Positions 45,350 to 54,043 of a DNA stretch of 64,000 bases are shown here, piece by piece. Within the stretch, counting starts at the first letter, position 1, and each line of letters starts with the position of its first letter. A model generated the notes under the pieces. The model did not search any database. It was not told where the DNA came from and saw nothing but the letters and a program-made list of their open reading frames with translations. The stretch lies in contig NZ_KI912613.1 in NCBI RefSeq assembly GCF_000519325.1, positions 4,534,469 through 4,598,468 of the forward strand, in the 5' to 3' direction. Source of the stretch: Patulibacter minatonensis DSM 18081 (lineage in GTDB: Bacteria; Actinomycetota; Thermoleophilia; Solirubrobacterales; Solirubrobacteraceae). The position numbers and the translations under genes were made by a program.

Positions 45350-46303
45350 TCAGGCCTTCTGGCCCCGCGGCTCCGTGGCCGTCAGGACGCCGGTGCGGGC
45401 CCGGTGCGCACGCTCGTAGGTGCCGACGCGGTCGACGAGGTCGGCGTCCGCGGTCAGCAGAACCGCGCGGACCTCGTGCACGGCGAGCTCGTCGTAGTTC
45501 GCCCACGGCTTGTCGTCCGTGTCGTCGTGCTCCGGCGCGTCGTCGCCGGTCGTCGGCTCCGGGGCCGCGTCCTCCGTCGGCTCCGGCGCGGCCGCGCTCA
45601 CGGTATCGGCGGCCTCCTCGGTCTTCGCCTTCGCCGCTGTGGCCGCCGCGGCGGCGGAGCTCTTGGCCTTCGCCGCTTCCTGCGTGGCGGTCTCCTTCGC
45701 CTTCGCCGCTCCCTGCGTCACCGTCGTGGTGGCGGCCTTCGCCGCCTGCGCGGCCCCGGTGTCCCCGACGTCGTAGGACCCGGCACCCCGGACGTCGGCG
45801 TCGAACACGGCGTCGGTCAGTCGCGGGATCTCGTCCAGGATCCGGTCGAGCATGCGCTGCTCGTCGCGCAGGATCGACTCGGCGAGCTCGGCGGTCTCGG
45901 CGTCGCCGGCGCGCTCGGCCAGCTGCCTGATGGCGGTGTACGTCGCGATCTCGAGCGCCTCCGTCGCGGCGGCGTCCTTCGCGTTCTTCAGGACCTTCTC
46001 CTCACCGCCGCTCCCGCGGAGGAGGTCCAGCGGGGTCTTCGCGAGCGCGAGGGCCTGTCCGACGACCGCCTCGGTCGTGCCGATCGCCAGCGCGACCGGA
46101 TCGAACCCGGACTGCAGGCCCTTCGCCCGTCGGTGCACGCGGGAGGCGTGCTGCCGCGTCTCGCCCAGGTGCCGCTCGAGCCCCGAGCGGAAGGGCCCCT
46201 CGGGCGTCATCGCGATCTGCGACTGGAGCACCCGGACCAGGGCCAGCTCGCTCGCGCGGGCCTCCTTGAGGTACTGCACGATCTTCTCGTCGGCCGTCGT
46301 CAT
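45350..46303 (-). CDS. DUF892-type ferritin-like protein with Ala/Lys-rich tail
   Basis: 317 residues in three parts. 1-150: helical ferritin-like domain of the YciE/YciF (DUF892) type (EKIVQYLKEARASELALVRVLQSQIAMTPEGPFRSGLERHLGETRQHASRV; ALEIATYTAIRQLAERAGDAETAELAESILRDEQRMLDRI). 175-265: an Ala/Lys/Thr/Glu repeat region (AAKAATTTVTQGAAKAKETA, TQEAAKAKSSAAA) resembling LEA/apolipoprotein helices. 265-317: a short C-terminal domain (YDELAVHEVRAVLLTADADL...VGTYERAHRARTGVL) similar to the right-edge gene. A stress role is supported by its SigB-type promoter. ATG 46303 follows GGGAGAA; an in-frame GTG at 46354 is an alternative. Confidence 0.82.
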   Translation of the reverse strand: MTTADEKIVQYLKEARASELALVRVLQSQIAMTPEGPFRSGLERHLGETRQHASRVHRRAKGLQSGFDPVALAIGTTEAVVGQALALAKTPLDLLRGSGGEEKVLKNAKDAAATEALEIATYTAIRQLAERAGDAETAELAESILRDEQRMLDRILDEIPRLTDAVFDADVRGAGSYDVGDTGAAQAAKAATTTVTQGAAKAKETATQEAAKAKSSAAAAATAAKAKTEEAADTVSAAAPEPTEDAAPEPTTGDDAPEHDDTDDKPWANYDELAVHEVRAVLLTADADLVDRVGTYERAHRARTGVLTATEPRGQKA

Positions 46304-46381
46304 CGTTCTCCCGCGGGTGGTGGTCGTCAGCGCGCGTCCCGGCGCCGACCACACCCCGGTCGACCGAAGTGCCCGGGGTCC

Positions 46382-46405
46382 CTACCCCGGTGGGGCGCGC
46401 ACACC
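46382..46405 (-). promoter_or_regulatory. SigB-type promoter for the DUF892 gene
   Basis: Minus strand: GGTG (46405-46402), 14 bases, GGGTAGGGAC (-10 at 46387-46382). The leader before ATG 46303 is about 75 bases. Confidence 0.65.
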
Positions 46406-46518
46406 GCGCACCGGTCGAACCGCACACGACCGACCGGGGCCGTGCCGCGATCGCGGCCCCGGGACGGCACCCCGGAGCCCGGAGCGGCCCGACCGGCCGG
46501 GCCGCGTCGGCCGGGACC

Positions 46519-46767
46519 TCACCCCTCCTCGAGGAGCTCCGCGTAGGCGTACTCGACGTCGCCCTCCAAGCCGCTCGCGTCGGTCGACAGGCGGTAGAGC
46601 TCGCGCCCCGCGCGCTCCTCCCCCTCCGCCACCGGGTCGCCCAGCACCGGTCCGTCCGGCCCTGCGCTGAGCACGACCAGCTCGTCCGCGCGGTCCTCGT
46701 CGATCGACAGGCTGCCGCCGTCGAACGGTCCTCCGTGGAAGTGCGCGGTCACGGTCGGGCGCGGCAT
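46519..46767 (-). CDS. Small hypothetical protein
   Basis: 82 residues: MPRPTVTAHFHGGPFDGGSL ... YRLSTDASGLEGDVEYAYAELLEEG. The AHFHGGPFDGG start followed by strands and YRL resembles small DUF-type proteins seen in actinobacteria, but I cannot name the family. It stands alone, divergent from the mycosporine cluster with 202 bases between starts. Confidence 0.65.
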   Translation of the reverse strand: MPRPTVTAHFHGGPFDGGSLSIDEDRADELVVLSAGPDGPVLGDPVAEGEERAGRELYRLSTDASGLEGDVEYAYAELLEEG

Positions 46768-46969
46768 GACCGCACTCTCTGCCCGCCGCCGACGCCCCGC
46801 AATCGTCGTGCTCCCCGGGCCCGTCCGACCCCGTCCGCCGGCGTCGGACGGATCCGCGGAGGAGGGCAACCGGCACACCGCACCGCCCCGTAGCGACGGC
46901 ACCCGGGGGCGCTCCAGATCCCCATGGCGGCCCCCGCCGCCGACCGCCCCGCGACCGCAAGGACCCACG

Positions 46970-47638
46970 ATGACCGCCATCCTGTTCGGCTCGATCAGCA
47001 CGATCGCCGACACCTCCGAGCTCCAGCGCGACGCGTTCAACCGCGCCTTCGAGGAGCACGGGCTCGACTGGAACTGGAGCCGCGTCGAGTACGTCGAGCT
47101 GCTGCAGAAGAACGGCGGGAAGCAGCGCATCGCCGAGCAGGCCGAGGCCTCCGGCGAGGACGTCGACGCCGAGGCCGTGCACGCGACGAAGTCGCGGATC
47201 TTCCAGGAGGCGCTGGCGGACGCCGAGCTCTCGCCGCGCGCCGGCGTCGTCGAGACCATCCGTGAGGGCCGCGACGCCGGCTACAAGATCGCGCTCGTGA
47301 CGACGACGTCCGCGGAGAACGTCGACGCGCTCGTGCAGGGGCTCGCCGGGACGGTCGACCGCTCCGACTTCGACCTCGTGGTCGACGCCGGGAGCGTCGA
47401 GCGGCCGAAGCCGGACGAGTCGGCGTACCTCTTCGCGCTGAGCACGCTCGGCGAGGACGCGTCGGGCTGCGTCGCGATCGAGGACAACGTCGGCGGCGTC
47501 GCGTCGGCCCGGGCCGCGTCGGTCGCCGTCGCGGCGTTCCCCAACGCGAACACCGCCGGCCACGACTTCGAGGCGGCCGACGGACGGGTCGACGAACTGA
47601 GCCTCCCCGCCCTCCGCGCCCTGATCCCCGTCGCCTGA
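46970..47638 (+). CDS. HAD-like protein lacking the catalytic aspartates
   Basis: 222 residues with the overall pattern of a beta-phosphoglucomutase-like HAD protein: cap region ([43 protein letters not shown]), motif [13 protein letters not shown], motif III lysine [13 protein letters not shown] and motif [19 protein letters not shown]. Motif I, normally D-x-D-G-T, reads F-G-S-I-S-T ([15 protein letters not shown]), so both catalytic aspartates are gone. It starts the mycosporine operon, 8 bases before mysA. It may bind a phosphorylated intermediate or scaffold rather than hydrolyse. Confidence 0.82.
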   Translation: MTAILFGSISTIADTSELQRDAFNRAFEEHGLDWNWSRVEYVELLQKNGGKQRIAEQAEASGEDVDAEAVHATKSRIFQEALADAELSPRAGVVETIREGRDAGYKIALVTTTSAENVDALVQGLAGTVDRSDFDLVVDAGSVERPKPDESAYLFALSTLGEDASGCVAIEDNVGGVASARAASVAVAAFPNANTAGHDFEAADGRVDELSLPALRALIPVA

Positions 47639-47646
47639 GGCCTGCC

Positions 47647-48870
47647 ATGAGCAACGTCGAAGCGAGCTACACCGCCACCGATCGCGAGTTCCGGGTCGAG
47701 GGCTACGAGCGGATCGACTTCAGCCTGCTGATCGTCGACGGCGCGTTCGCGGTGGAGAACACCGAGATCGCCGACCACTACCGCGACGCCGGCCGCTGCC
47801 TGATGATCGTCGACGAGGCCGTGCACGGCCTCTACCGCGAGACGTTCGAGGCGTACTTCGAGCACCACGGGATCGCGCTGACCGCGTTCCCGATCCGCCA
47901 GCACGAGACCGCCAAGTCGCTTCGCACCCTCGAGCGCATCGTCGACGAGTTCGGCCGGTTCGGCCTGCTCCGCAAGGAGGCACCGCTCGTCGTCGGCGGC
48001 GGGCTGACCACCGACATCGCCGGGTTCGCCTGCGCGAGCTACCGCCGCGCCACCCCCTACGTCCGCGTCCCGACGACGCTCATCGGCCTGGTCGACGCGA
48101 GCGTCGCGATCAAGGTCGCCGTCAACCACGGGCACATGAAGAACCGCCTCGGCGCGTACCACGCGTCGTCGAAGGTGCTCCTCGACTTCTCGTTCCTCAG
48201 GACCCTTCCGACGGAGCAGGTCCGGAACGGCATGGCCGAACTCGTGAAGATCGCGGTCGTCGCCGACCTCGGCCTGTTCGAGCTGCTCGAGGCGCACGGC
48301 GAGGACCTGCTGCGCACCAGCTTCGGGCACGTCGACGGCACGCCCGAGCTGCTCGAGCACGCGCGGAAGGGCACGTACGACGCCATCGACACGATGCTGC
48401 GCCTCGAGGTCCCGAACCTCCACGAGATCGACCTCGACCGCGTCATCGCCTACGGCCACACGTGGAGCCCGACGCTCGAGCTCGTGCCCGAGACGCCGAT
48501 GCGCCACGGCCACGCGGTGACGGTCGACATGGCGTTCTCCGCGACCCTCGCGGCCGAGCGTGGCTACATCACACCGGAGGACCGCGACCGCGTCCTGCGC
48601 CTGATGAGCGGGCTGGGCCTCGCGATCGACAGCCCGTACCTCACGTCCGAGCTGCTCGACGAGGCCACGGCCTCGATCACGCAGACGCGCGACGGGCTGC
48701 TGCGGGCCGCGGTCCCGAAGCCGATCGGCACGTGCTTCTTCGTCAACGACGCGACCTCCGAGGAGCTCGCCGCGACGCTGGCCGTGCACCGCGGTCTCTG
48801 CGCCGAGCACCCGCGCGGCGGCGACGGCGAGGACATGTTCGTCTCCGCCGGCGCCCCGGCGGTGGGCTGA
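47647..48870 (+). CDS. mysA: Demethyl-4-deoxygadusol synthase (sugar phosphate cyclase)
   Basis: 407 residues of the dehydroquinate-synthase fold. It converts sedoheptulose 7-phosphate to 2-demethyl-4-deoxygadusol, the first step to mycosporines. NAD-binding [20 protein letters not shown] (about 116-134), then [49 protein letters not shown] and the metal/substrate site GMAELVKIA and AYGHTWSP. The [16 protein letters not shown] pattern and neighbours favour DDG synthase over 2-epi-5-epi-valiolone synthase. The assignment is supported by mysB, mysC and mysD directly downstream. Confidence 0.92.
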   Translation: MSNVEASYTATDREFRVEGYERIDFSLLIVDGAFAVENTEIADHYRDAGRCLMIVDEAVHGLYRETFEAYFEHHGIALTAFPIRQHETAKSLRTLERIVDEFGRFGLLRKEAPLVVGGGLTTDIAGFACASYRRATPYVRVPTTLIGLVDASVAIKVAVNHGHMKNRLGAYHASSKVLLDFSFLRTLPTEQVRNGMAELVKIAVVADLGLFELLEAHGEDLLRTSFGHVDGTPELLEHARKGTYDAIDTMLRLEVPNLHEIDLDRVIAYGHTWSPTLELVPETPMRHGHAVTVDMAFSATLAAERGYITPEDRDRVLRLMSGLGLAIDSPYLTSELLDEATASITQTRDGLLRAAVPKPIGTCFFVNDATSEELAATLAVHRGLCAEHPRGGDGEDMFVSAGAPAVG

Positions 48871-48878
48871 GCGCCGTC

Positions 48879-49706
48879 GTGGCCCCGGAGACCGAGGCGA
48901 CGACGGGCGCGCCGCGCCCCGTCACGCCGGTGGGCATCCTCGCCGCGGAGCTCGAGGCGCTCGTGGCGCGGGTCACCGCCGAGGGCCCCCCGGACGCCGA
49001 GCTGCTGGCCGGGCTGGTCCGCGCCCGCGACCTCGCCGCCGGGCTCGACCCGTACGTCGCGGCGTGCACGAGCCCGGAGTCGCCGGCGCTCGCGGCGCTC
49101 CACCGTCGGACGGCCGCGGAGGACTGGGGCACGCACGACGGCGGCCTCGGGCTCGAGCAGGAGATGGTCTCCGGCCACGTCGAGGGGCAGGTCCTGCGGT
49201 TCCTCGTCCACGCGACCGGCGCGCGGCGGGTGCTCGAGGTCGGGCTGTTCACCGGGTACTCCGCGCTCGCGATGGCCGAGGCGCTCCCGGACGACGGGGA
49301 GCTCGTCGCCTGCGAGGTCGACCCGCGGGCCGCGGCGATCGCAGAGGAGTGCCTCGGCGCGTCCGCGGCGGGCGCGAAGGTGCGGATCGAGCTGGCCCCC
49401 GCGCTCGAGACGCTCGGGCGCCTCGCGGACGCGGGCGAGCGCTTCGACCTGGTCTTCGTCGACGCCGACAAGGCGGGCTACGCCGGCTACCTCGACGCGG
49501 TCCTCGACCGCGGGCTGCTGTCCCCGGACGGCGTGGTCGCGGTCGACAACACGCTGCTCCAGGGGCAGCCGTACCTCCCCGGCGAGCCGACGCCGAACGG
49601 CGCCGCGATCCGCGACTTCAACGCCGCGGTCGCCGCCGACCCGCGGGTCGAGCAGGTCCTCCTGCCGGTGCGCGACGGCCTGACCCTGATCCGGCGGGCG
49701 GCGTGA
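48879..49706 (+). CDS. mysB: O-methyltransferase forming 4-deoxygadusol
   Basis: 275-residue SAM-dependent methyltransferase of the caffeoyl-CoA-O-methyltransferase-like family: SAM-binding RRVLEVGLFTGYSALAMAEALP, acidic LVACEVDPRAAAIAEE, FDLVFVDADKAGYAGYLDAVLDRG and VAVDNTLLQGQPY. It methylates demethyl-4-deoxygadusol to 4-deoxygadusol. GTG 48879 is chosen; a CTG at 48867 would overlap the mysA stop. The following gene overlaps its stop (GTGA), consistent with the mysABCD operon. Confidence 0.92.
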   Translation: MAPETEATTGAPRPVTPVGILAAELEALVARVTAEGPPDAELLAGLVRARDLAAGLDPYVAACTSPESPALAALHRRTAAEDWGTHDGGLGLEQEMVSGHVEGQVLRFLVHATGARRVLEVGLFTGYSALAMAEALPDDGELVACEVDPRAAAIAEECLGASAAGAKVRIELAPALETLGRLADAGERFDLVFVDADKAGYAGYLDAVLDRGLLSPDGVVAVDNTLLQGQPYLPGEPTPNGAAIRDFNAAVAADPRVEQVLLPVRDGLTLIRRAA

Positions 49707-51046
49707 CGTCGCGGGAGGCCCCGCCGGACACCGGTGACCGTGCCCGGGCGGTGCTGCGCTCCGTCGCCGCCCTCGGCGCGCTGACCGCCGTCCTGCCGCT
49801 GAACGCCGCGGTCACCGGGGCGCTGCTGCTGCGCCGCCCGCGACGCGTGCCCGCCGGTCCTCCCGGCGCGGCGCGGAGGACGGTCCTCATCAGCGGCGGG
49901 AAGATGACCAAGGCGCTGCAGCTCGCGCGGTCGTTCCACGCCGCCGGGCACCGCGTCGTCCTCGCCGAGACGTCGCGCTACCGGCTCACCGGCCACCGCT
50001 TCTCGCGGGCCGTCGATGCCTTCCACGTGGTGCCGCAGCCCGACGCCGAGGACTATGCGCGGGCGCTCCTGCGGATCGTCCGCGACGAGGACGTCGACGT
50101 GTACGTCCCCGTGTGCAGCCCGAAGGCGAGCTTCTACGACGCGCTCGCCCGCCGGACGCTCGACGCGCACTGCGAGGTCGTCCACGTCGACTCCACGACG
50201 ATCGAGACGCTCGACGACAAGGACCGCTTCGCGGCCGCCGCGGCGGGGCTCGGGCTCCCCGTGCCGGACACCCACCGGATCACGGACCCGCGGCAGGTCG
50301 AGGCGTTCGACTTCCCGGACGACGGCACCCGGTACGTGCTGAAGAGCATCGCCTACGACCCCGTCCGCCGCATGGACCTGACCCTGCTGCCCCGGCCGAC
50401 GCCCGAGGAGACCTCGGCGTTCGCGCGGTCGCTGCCGATCTCCACCGGCAACCCGTGGATCCTGCAGGAGTTCGTCGAGGGCGAGGAGTTCTGCACCCAC
50501 AGCACCGTGCGGGGCGGCCGGGTGCGCCTGCACTGCTGCTGCCGCTCCTCCGCGTTCCAGCTGAACTACGAGCACGTGGACGACCCCGAGATCGAGGCGT
50601 GGGTGACGCGGTTCGTCGGCGCGCTCGGGCTGACCGGCCAGGCCTCGTTCGACTTCATCCGCGGCCGCGACGGCGTCGCCCGCGCGATCGAGTGCAACCC
50701 GCGCACGCACTCCGCGATCACGATGTTCTACGACCACCCCGGCGTCGCGGGGGCGTACCTCGAGGACGACGGCGACGTGGTCCTGCCGACCGCGTCGAGC
50801 CGCCCCACCTCCTGGCTCTACCACGAGGCCTGGCAGGCGCTCCGTCACCCGGCGACGGCCGCGGGCCGCCTGCGGACGGTGCTGCGCAGCAAGGACGCGA
50901 TCTTCGACCCGGGCGACCCGCTGCCGTTCCTCCTGGTCCACCACCTGCAGATCCCGCGGCTGATCCTCGGCAACCTGCTGCGCGCGAAGCCGTGGGTGAA
51001 GGTCGACTTCAACATCGGCAAGCTCGTGGAGCCGGCGGGGGATTGA
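49703..51046 (+). CDS. mysC: ATP-grasp ligase forming mycosporine-glycine
   Basis: 447 residues. The N-terminus has a hydrophobic segment (VLRSVAALGALTAVLPLNAAVTGALLL), then an ATP-grasp protein: RRTVLISGGKMTKALQLARSFHAAGHRVVLAE, DVYVPVCSPKASFYDAL, YVLKSIAYDPVRRMDL, PWILQEFVEGEEFCTHS and IECNPRTHSAITMF (metal-binding Glu/Asn). It couples glycine to 4-deoxygadusol in known pathways. The hydrophobic N-terminus suggests membrane association. Start GTG 49703 overlaps mysB. Confidence 0.92.
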   Translation: MTSREAPPDTGDRARAVLRSVAALGALTAVLPLNAAVTGALLLRRPRRVPAGPPGAARRTVLISGGKMTKALQLARSFHAAGHRVVLAETSRYRLTGHRFSRAVDAFHVVPQPDAEDYARALLRIVRDEDVDVYVPVCSPKASFYDALARRTLDAHCEVVHVDSTTIETLDDKDRFAAAAAGLGLPVPDTHRITDPRQVEAFDFPDDGTRYVLKSIAYDPVRRMDLTLLPRPTPEETSAFARSLPISTGNPWILQEFVEGEEFCTHSTVRGGRVRLHCCCRSSAFQLNYEHVDDPEIEAWVTRFVGALGLTGQASFDFIRGRDGVARAIECNPRTHSAITMFYDHPGVAGAYLEDDGDVVLPTASSRPTSWLYHEAWQALRHPATAAGRLRTVLRSKDAIFDPGDPLPFLLVHHLQIPRLILGNLLRAKPWVKVDFNIGKLVEPAGD

Positions 51047-51048
51047 GC

Positions 51049-52113
51049 GTGCGCGTCCTGCACCTCGCGGGCTCGCCGACGAGCGCGTTCCACGCCGATC
51101 TCTCGCGCCTGTACGCCGCCGACTGCCTCGACGCGATCGCCGGCGCCGATCTCGAGTCGCACGTCGCCTGGGTCGCGCCGGACGGCCGGTGGCGGTTCCC
51201 GGACGACCTCTCCCCCGCTGCGATCGCCGGCGCCGAGCCGCTCGCGCTGGGCGACGCCGTCCGTCGCATCGCGGGGCTCGAGGTCGACGTGATGGTGCCC
51301 CAGATGTTCTGCCTCGCGGGCATGACCGTCTACCGCGGGCTGTTCGACGTGCTCGGGATCCCCTACCCGGGCAACGGCCCGGACGTCATGGCGCTGACCG
51401 CCGACAAGGCGAAGGCCCGCGCGGTCGTCGCGGCGGCGGGGGTCGACGTGCCGCGGGGCGAGGTGCTCCGCGCGGGCGACCGTCCCGGGATCGCACCGCC
51501 CGTCGTCGTCAAGCCGGTCGACGCCGACAACTCGGTCGGCGTGACGCTCGTCCGCGACGTCGACGGGTTCGACGCCGCGCTCGCCGGGGCGCTGGACCAC
51601 GCCGGTGCCGCGCTCGTGGAGGACTACGTGCCGCTCGGTCGCGAGGTCCGCTGCGGCGTGCTCGAGCAGGACGGCGCGCTCGTCTGCCTGCCGCTCGAGG
51701 AGTACCGGGTCTCCGACGTGCGCACCGCGGAGGACAAGATCGTCCGCCACGCCGACGGCGATCTGCGCCTGATGGCCAAGGACGCCGCGAGCGCCTGGAT
51801 CGTCGACGCCGACGACCCGATCGTCGCCGCGGTCCACGAGCTCGCCCGCCGCACGTTCGTCGCCCTGGGGTGCCGCGACTACGGCCTCTTCGACGTGCGC
51901 GTGGACCCCGAGGGCCGGCCGTGGTTCCTCGAGGCGAGCCTCTACTGCTCGTTCGCGGAGCAGAGCGTGCTCTGCGTCATGGCCCGCGCGGCCGGCGTCG
52001 GCCCGGCGGAGCTGCTCCGCCGGACCGTCCGGCAGGCGCGGACGCGCCGCGCGGACCACGCCCACGGCGGCGGCCCCACCCGGACGACGAAGGAGACGCC
52101 CCGTGCAGGTTGA
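51049..52113 (+). CDS. mysD: D-Ala-D-Ala ligase-like enzyme adding the second amino acid
   Basis: 354 residues of the D-Ala-D-Ala ligase ATP-grasp group: LGIPYPGNGPDVMALTADKAKARAVVAAAGVDVPRG, PPVVVKPVDADNSVGVTLV, GREVRCGVLEQDG, LPLEEYRVSD and CRDYGLFDVRVDPEGRPWFLEASLYCSF. In known clusters MysD joins serine, threonine or another amino acid to mycosporine-glycine, giving shinorine-type imines; the specificity here is not readable. Start GTG 51049, two bases after mysC. Its last 11 bases overlap the dioxygenase gene. Confidence 0.92.
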   Translation: MRVLHLAGSPTSAFHADLSRLYAADCLDAIAGADLESHVAWVAPDGRWRFPDDLSPAAIAGAEPLALGDAVRRIAGLEVDVMVPQMFCLAGMTVYRGLFDVLGIPYPGNGPDVMALTADKAKARAVVAAAGVDVPRGEVLRAGDRPGIAPPVVVKPVDADNSVGVTLVRDVDGFDAALAGALDHAGAALVEDYVPLGREVRCGVLEQDGALVCLPLEEYRVSDVRTAEDKIVRHADGDLRLMAKDAASAWIVDADDPIVAAVHELARRTFVALGCRDYGLFDVRVDPEGRPWFLEASLYCSFAEQSVLCVMARAAGVGPAELLRRTVRQARTRRADHAHGGGPTRTTKETPRAG

Positions 52114-52888
52114 GCCGCTGGACCCCCTCGGAGCCCGGGTGACCGGACTGCGCCTGGCCGACGTCGGCCCGGACGAGACCGACGCGCTGCGCGGGCTGCT
52201 CGCCGACCACGGCGTCCTCGTCCTCCCGGGCCAGGACGACGCGGGGGACCCGGAGTTCGTCGCCTTCCTCCGCGGCTTCGGGCCGCTGGCGTTCACCACG
52301 GGCGAGGCGTCCGCACCGGGCGCCCCGGACCTCAACGTCGTCAGCAACGTCGGCCGGACCACGCCGCCGAGGAGCACGTGGCACGTGGACACGAGCTACG
52401 TCCGCGAGCCCCCGGCCTACACCGCGCTGCGCGCCGTCCGGATCCCCGCGCGCGGCGGTGAGACCCTGTTCTCCGACCAGGAGCGCGCGTACGAGACGCT
52501 CCCGGCCGACGTCCGGGACCAGCTCGAGGGACGGAGCATCCTCCACGTCGCGACGGGCGTCGAGCTCGCCGACGCCGACGAGTCCGAGGCGTGGCACCCG
52601 ATCCTCCGCCCGCACCCGCTCACCGGCCGGCTCGGGGTGTTCCTCACGACCCCGAAGCGGTGCGCCGAGGTCTCCGGTGCGTCGCCGGCGGAGACCGAGC
52701 GGGTCGTGGAGCACCTCCTCGGGCACTCGACCGAGCCGCGCAACGTCCTCGCGCACGCGTGGGCTCCGGGCGACGTCGTGATGTGGGACAACGCCCGCGT
52801 CCTGCACCGCGCCGACCACTCCGCCGTCGACGGCGACCGCGTGATGCACCGCGGCATGGTGGCGACGCACCACGGCGGCGCGGGCTGA
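52103..52888 (+). CDS. TauD/TfdA-family Fe(II)/2-oxoglutarate dioxygenase
   Basis: 261 residues. Iron site: His and Asp in STWHVDTSYVREPPAYT, and distal His in VVMWDNARVLHRADHS; 2-oxoglutarate-binding Arg in HRGMVATHH; GFGPLAFTTGEA is the usual start of the jelly roll. It overlaps mysD, so it is almost certainly part of the mycosporine pathway. The known oxygenase of such clusters, MysH, belongs to the phytanoyl-CoA hydroxylase type; this is a different branch and may hydroxylate, demethylate or desaturate the product in a new way (inference). Confidence 0.9.
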   Translation: MQVEPLDPLGARVTGLRLADVGPDETDALRGLLADHGVLVLPGQDDAGDPEFVAFLRGFGPLAFTTGEASAPGAPDLNVVSNVGRTTPPRSTWHVDTSYVREPPAYTALRAVRIPARGGETLFSDQERAYETLPADVRDQLEGRSILHVATGVELADADESEAWHPILRPHPLTGRLGVFLTTPKRCAEVSGASPAETERVVEHLLGHSTEPRNVLAHAWAPGDVVMWDNARVLHRADHSAVDGDRVMHRGMVATHHGGAG

Positions 52889-52900
52889 ACGCGCCCGGCG

Positions 52901-53914
52901 TCAGCCGGCGGCGACCGGCGCCGCGCGCAGCGAGCTGCGGCCGTCGGCCCACGCCGCGTCGACCGCCGCCGCGAACCGGCCCTCGACGGCCGCGAGCGCC
53001 GCGGCGCCGAAGAGCGCGTCGCACCCGAGCTCGGGGTCCTGGTGCGCCAGACCGCCGGCCAGGTCGACGGCGGCGATGCTCTCGTGCACCGCGTCGGCCT
53101 CGACGTGCTCGTCGAAGAAGTCGGTCGCCCGCGCGGTGTCGAACCCGAGCCGGCGCAGCCCGGTCGCGTACCGGCGGCTGGGCACCGAGGAGGTCATCTC
53201 CGTCAGCGCGAGGTGCCCGGCGCACGCGGCACGCAGCCGGCGATGCAGGCCGAAGAACGACGCGAGGTTCACGGTCGCCAGCGTCGTCGCGGGCAGGACG
53301 TCCAGGTAGGCGCCGTAGCGCGGGTCCAGGTCGAGCTCGTCCATCGTCGCCGCGAAGAGGTCGGCGTGGATGCGGTCGGGCTTGCCGGCGCCGTACTCGT
53401 CGACCTGGATCTCGACCATCGCGGCCTTCGGGCGACCCCAGAGCCGCGGCAGCGCGAACGAGTGCGGGTCGGCCTCCTTCAGCTGGTACGCCGAGCGGTG
53501 GACCAGGAGCTCGCGGACCTGGTCGGCGTCCGCCTCGCGCTCGACGAACGCCGACAGCGACGGCCCGTCGTCGGCGCGGACGATCTCGCGCAGCGCGTCG
53601 TCCATCCGCGACGGGTCGACGCGCTCCGGACGGGGCGCGACGGCGCGCACGTCCTGCTCGAACGCGCGCTCCAGGCGGCCGCGGAGGGCCAGCAGGCCGG
53701 GATCCCACTCCCACGCGTCGTCGACGCCGGGGAGCCCGCGATAGTGGAGCTCGTAGCAGCAGTAGAGCGCGAGCTGGACGTCCTCGTCGCCGAGCACGTC
53801 GTCGGGCACGCGTTCCTCGGCCGCGACGTCCCCCCGACCCGGTGCGCCCGCGATCACGTCGAGGAGCCGCTCGGTGAGCGGTCCGCGTGCGGTGGGGAGT
53901 CCGATCGTGGTCAC
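52901..53914 (-). CDS. Haem-oxygenase-fold iron-containing redox enzyme
   Basis: 337 residues of the family annotated as iron-containing redox enzyme (haem-oxygenase-like diiron type). Recognisable parts: VQLALYCCYELHYRGLPGVDDAWEWDP, KAAMVEIQVDEYGAGKPDRIHADLF, GHLALTEMTSSVPSRRYATGLRRLG and FFDEHVEADAVHESIA, with Glu/His pairs suited to iron binding. The substrate is unknown. It is convergent with the dioxygenase (12 bases) but divergent from the methyltransferase/CDGSH pair, with which such genes are typically grouped. Start GTG 53914 lies nine bases after GGGTAC. Confidence 0.85.
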   Translation of the reverse strand: MTTIGLPTARGPLTERLLDVIAGAPGRGDVAAEERVPDDVLGDEDVQLALYCCYELHYRGLPGVDDAWEWDPGLLALRGRLERAFEQDVRAVAPRPERVDPSRMDDALREIVRADDGPSLSAFVEREADADQVRELLVHRSAYQLKEADPHSFALPRLWGRPKAAMVEIQVDEYGAGKPDRIHADLFAATMDELDLDPRYGAYLDVLPATTLATVNLASFFGLHRRLRAACAGHLALTEMTSSVPSRRYATGLRRLGFDTARATDFFDEHVEADAVHESIAAVDLAGGLAHQDPELGCDALFGAAALAAVEGRFAAAVDAAWADGRSSLRAAPVAAG

Positions 53915-53923
53915 CGTCGGTCT

Positions 53924-53947
53924 GTACCCAGCCCGGGCGCTCCCACG
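53924..53947 (-). promoter_or_regulatory. SigB-type promoter for the iron redox enzyme
   Basis: Minus strand: CGTG (53947-53944), 14 bases, GGGTAC (53929-53924), nine bases, GTG start: again leaderless. Confidence 0.6.
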
Positions 53948-53989
53948 GGTCCGGATCGCGGAGACGGTGGGGTCGTCGCCCCGCCGCCG

Positions 53990-54013
53990 GATGGGAGGCG
54001 CCGCGGTGGGTAG
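53990..54013 (+). promoter_or_regulatory. Candidate SigB-type promoter for the methyltransferase gene
   Basis: Plus strand: GATG (53990-53993), 14 bases, GGGTAG (54008-54013). A 30-base leader precedes ATG 54044. The -35 match is weaker than in other copies, but the mirrored arrangement with the divergent iron enzyme supports co-regulation. Confidence 0.45.
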
Positions 54014-54043
54014 CGACGCGCCGTCCGGCCTCGGACCTCCCTC

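Noticed and set aside
52901-53914. Iron redox enzyme as a mycosporine biosynthesis gene
   Set aside because: It lies on the opposite strand, has its own SigB-type promoter and pairs divergently with the methyltransferase/CDGSH genes, so proximity to the mys genes is probably incidental.
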